Source of the DNA: Myxococcales bacterium
GTDB lineage: Bacteria > Myxococcota > Bradymonadia > UBA7976 > UBA1532
Reading direction: 5' to 3'
DNA: 6,399 nt
Assembly (NCBI GenBank): GCA_020430675.1
Contig: JAGQJJ010000243.1
Location: 1 to 6,399, forward strand
Shown: positions 5,240-6,399 of the stretch, piece by piece
Layout: every line of letters begins with the position of its first letter
Numbering within the stretch: the stretch's first letter is position 1
Program-made: the position numbers and the translations under genes
The notes under the pieces: model-generated
What the model was told of the DNA's origin: nothing
Databases searched by the model: none
The model's input: only the letters and a program-made list of their open reading frames with translations

Positions 5240-6399
5240 ATGACTCTCTGGCAACCCGATCGTCGCGCCGCGCTGCAGAGCCTGGGCCTGCTCGGCGCGT
5301 CGCTGTTCATCGGCGGCCGCTCGGCCCGCGCCCAGGCGCAGGGCGCCGGCATCTTCTGGGTCAACGTGCAGGCCAGCGGCGGCTGGGATCAGGCGCTGTT
5401 CTGCGATCCCAAGCCCAACCTGCGCGGTCCCTATCTCGACCGCGACCTGTACCTGTACAATGTGCCGATCCGCGACGCGCAGGGTCAGGCGGCGCGGGGC
5501 ACCGCGATCGTGCGCAACCCGAGCGCGAGCGCGGTACGCTCCACGCCGGGCGGCGGCATCTCGTACCTGGGCTTCGCCGACTTCCAATGGGACCCGCAGG
5601 ACGCGGATCACCCGTATCAGCCTTTTTTTCCCACCCTTTACGATCGCATCACGGTCTTCAACGGGGTCGACACGGCGACGAACAATCACTCGGTGGGCGA
5701 GCGCTACTCCGCGGGTGGCAGCCTGAACGAAGGCATGCCTTGCTTTGCCGCGCAGATGGCCGGCGCGCTGGGTGCAGATCGGCCGCTCTCGTTCATCAAT
5801 CTGGGCGGCTACGATGAGACCGCGGGGCTGCTGGCGGCGACGCCGTTGCGCGATTCGTTGCTGCCGAACCTGCTGGCGGCGGCGGGGCCCAATGACATCG
5901 CCGGCGACAACCAGGGCACCGACCGGCTGCTGCCCGAGAGCGCGCTGGCGGCGGTGCGCGCGGCGCAGTCGCAGCGGCGGGCGCGGCTGGTCGATCGGCT
6001 GCGGTTGCCGACCCATCAGACCGCGCTGGCCACCGTCGAAGCGGCCGGGCCGGGCCTGACGCAGCTCGGGCGGCTGCGCTTTCGGGCCAATGACCAGACC
6101 CCCGAGAACCTGCTGCGCGTGGGCTTGATCGCCAGCCGCGAGGGCCTCGCGGTGTCGATGAATGTCATCAGCGGGGGTTTTGACAGCCATCAAGACAACG
6201 AGCAGCAGCAGATCGAGGCTTTGTATCGCATCTTCGAGCTGCTCAAGTTCCTGATCGCCGAGAGCGAAGCGCCGGCGGATGGCTCGGCGCCGGTGCCGGT
6301 GGTGGCGTTGGTCAGCTCCGACTTCGGGCGCACGCCGCATCGCACCGAGGGCGGCACCGATCACTGGCCGCCGAGCAGCGCGATGGTGGTGCAAAACCG
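5240..6399 (+). CDS. DUF1501 family protein with Tat-type signal, 3' end cut by window edge
   Basis: 386 residues are visible and the frame runs off the right edge; DUF1501 proteins are usually about 400-480 residues, so a modest C-terminal part is missing. The N-terminus has twin arginines at 8-9 (PDRRAALQ), a hydrophobic stretch (GLLGASLFIGG) and ARA at 29-31 as a plausible signal-peptidase site, indicating folded export by Tat. DUF1501 hallmarks follow: SGGWD (46-50) with FCDPKP (54-59), NNHSVG (148-153), GGFDSHQDN (312-320), SDFGRTP (360-366) and GGTDHWP (371-377). The family belongs to the alkaline-phosphatase/sulfatase fold group. The Asp and His residues in these motifs are the likely metal ligands, but no reaction is established. 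The twin-arginine motif is degenerate, with Ala where Phe is usual. It is coupled to the upstream haem-motif lipoprotein, so the two probably act together outside the cytoplasm. Confidence 0.92.
   Translation, partial: MTLWQPDRRAALQSLGLLGASLFIGGRSARAQAQGAGIFWVNVQASGGWDQALFCDPKPNLRGPYLDRDLYLYNVPIRDAQGQAARGTAIVRNPSASAVRSTPGGGISYLGFADFQWDPQDADHPYQPFFPTLYDRITVFNGVDTATNNHSVGERYSAGGSLNEGMPCFAAQMAGALGADRPLSFINLGGYDETAGLLAATPLRDSLLPNLLAAAGPNDIAGDNQGTDRLLPESALAAVRAAQSQRRARLVDRLRLPTHQTALATVEAAGPGLTQLGRLRFRANDQTPENLLRVGLIASREGLAVSMNVISGGFDSHQDNEQQQIEALYRIFELLKFLIAESEAPADGSAPVPVVALVSSDFGRTPHRTEGGTDHWPPSSAMVVQN

Noticed and set aside
5189..6394. 401-codon antisense open frame opposite the DUF1501 gene
   Set aside because: Arg/Gln/Ala-rich low-information sequence with no family motif. 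The sense frame has the complete DUF1501 signature.
1..6399. CRISPR arrays, tRNA or rRNA genes, insertion sequences and attachment sites
   Set aside because: I saw no regularly spaced repeats, cloverleaf sequences, transposase motifs or terminal inverted repeats on either strand.

Overview
The window is high-GC bacterial DNA (about two-thirds GC by eye). It carries five genes: one leftward gene cut by the left edge and four rightward genes, the last cut by the right edge. The best clue to the organism is the pair at 2760-6399. The first is a large lipoprotein with two CxxCH haem motifs and DUF1592/DUF1588/DUF1585-like segments. The second is a Tat-type exported DUF1501 protein. Such pairs are typical of Planctomycetota, Verrucomicrobiota and the former deltaproteobacterial lineages (Myxococcota, Bradymonadales). 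The Pro/Ala/Asp-rich linker after the lipobox cysteine and the GC content favour a Myxococcota-like organism. This is inference, since no rRNA or marker gene is present.

Left part (1-2626): a LysR-family regulator (minus strand, C-terminus missing) diverges from a classical short-chain dehydrogenase/reductase (SDR). The SDR is followed 54 bp later by a zinc-independent medium-chain reductase of the CurA/YncB/leukotriene-B4-dehydrogenase type. The 152-bp divergent spacer is conspicuously AT-rich around a TGATT-N10-AATCA inverted repeat. That repeat overlaps the best candidate -10 of the regulator, as expected for an autoregulated LysR operator that also controls the SDR. The SDR-MDR junction can fold into a two-part stem-loop that holds the MDR Shine-Dalgarno and reaches the A of its ATG. 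Together this looks like a small inducible NAD(P)H-dependent carbonyl/enone reduction module. The substrate cannot be read from the sequence.

Spacer 2627-2759: 133 bp with a weak hairpin-plus-T candidate terminator and a 7-bp direct repeat spaced exactly 20 bp, but no convincing sigma70 promoter. Third-position base preference changes here from C-rich to G-rich, so the two halves of the window may differ in origin or expression.

Right part (2760-6399): the lipoprotein gene and the DUF1501 gene are 11 bp apart, and the second gene's Shine-Dalgarno overlaps the first gene's stop codon, so they are almost certainly one translationally coupled operon. The lipoprotein should sit on a membrane facing the periplasm or exterior and may bind two c-type haems. 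The DUF1501 protein should be exported by Tat and is related to the alkaline-phosphatase/sulfatase fold. The function of such pairs is, to my knowledge, not established. This is the part of the window most likely to be an undescribed system. The long antisense reading frames opposite these genes are judged to be composition artefacts.
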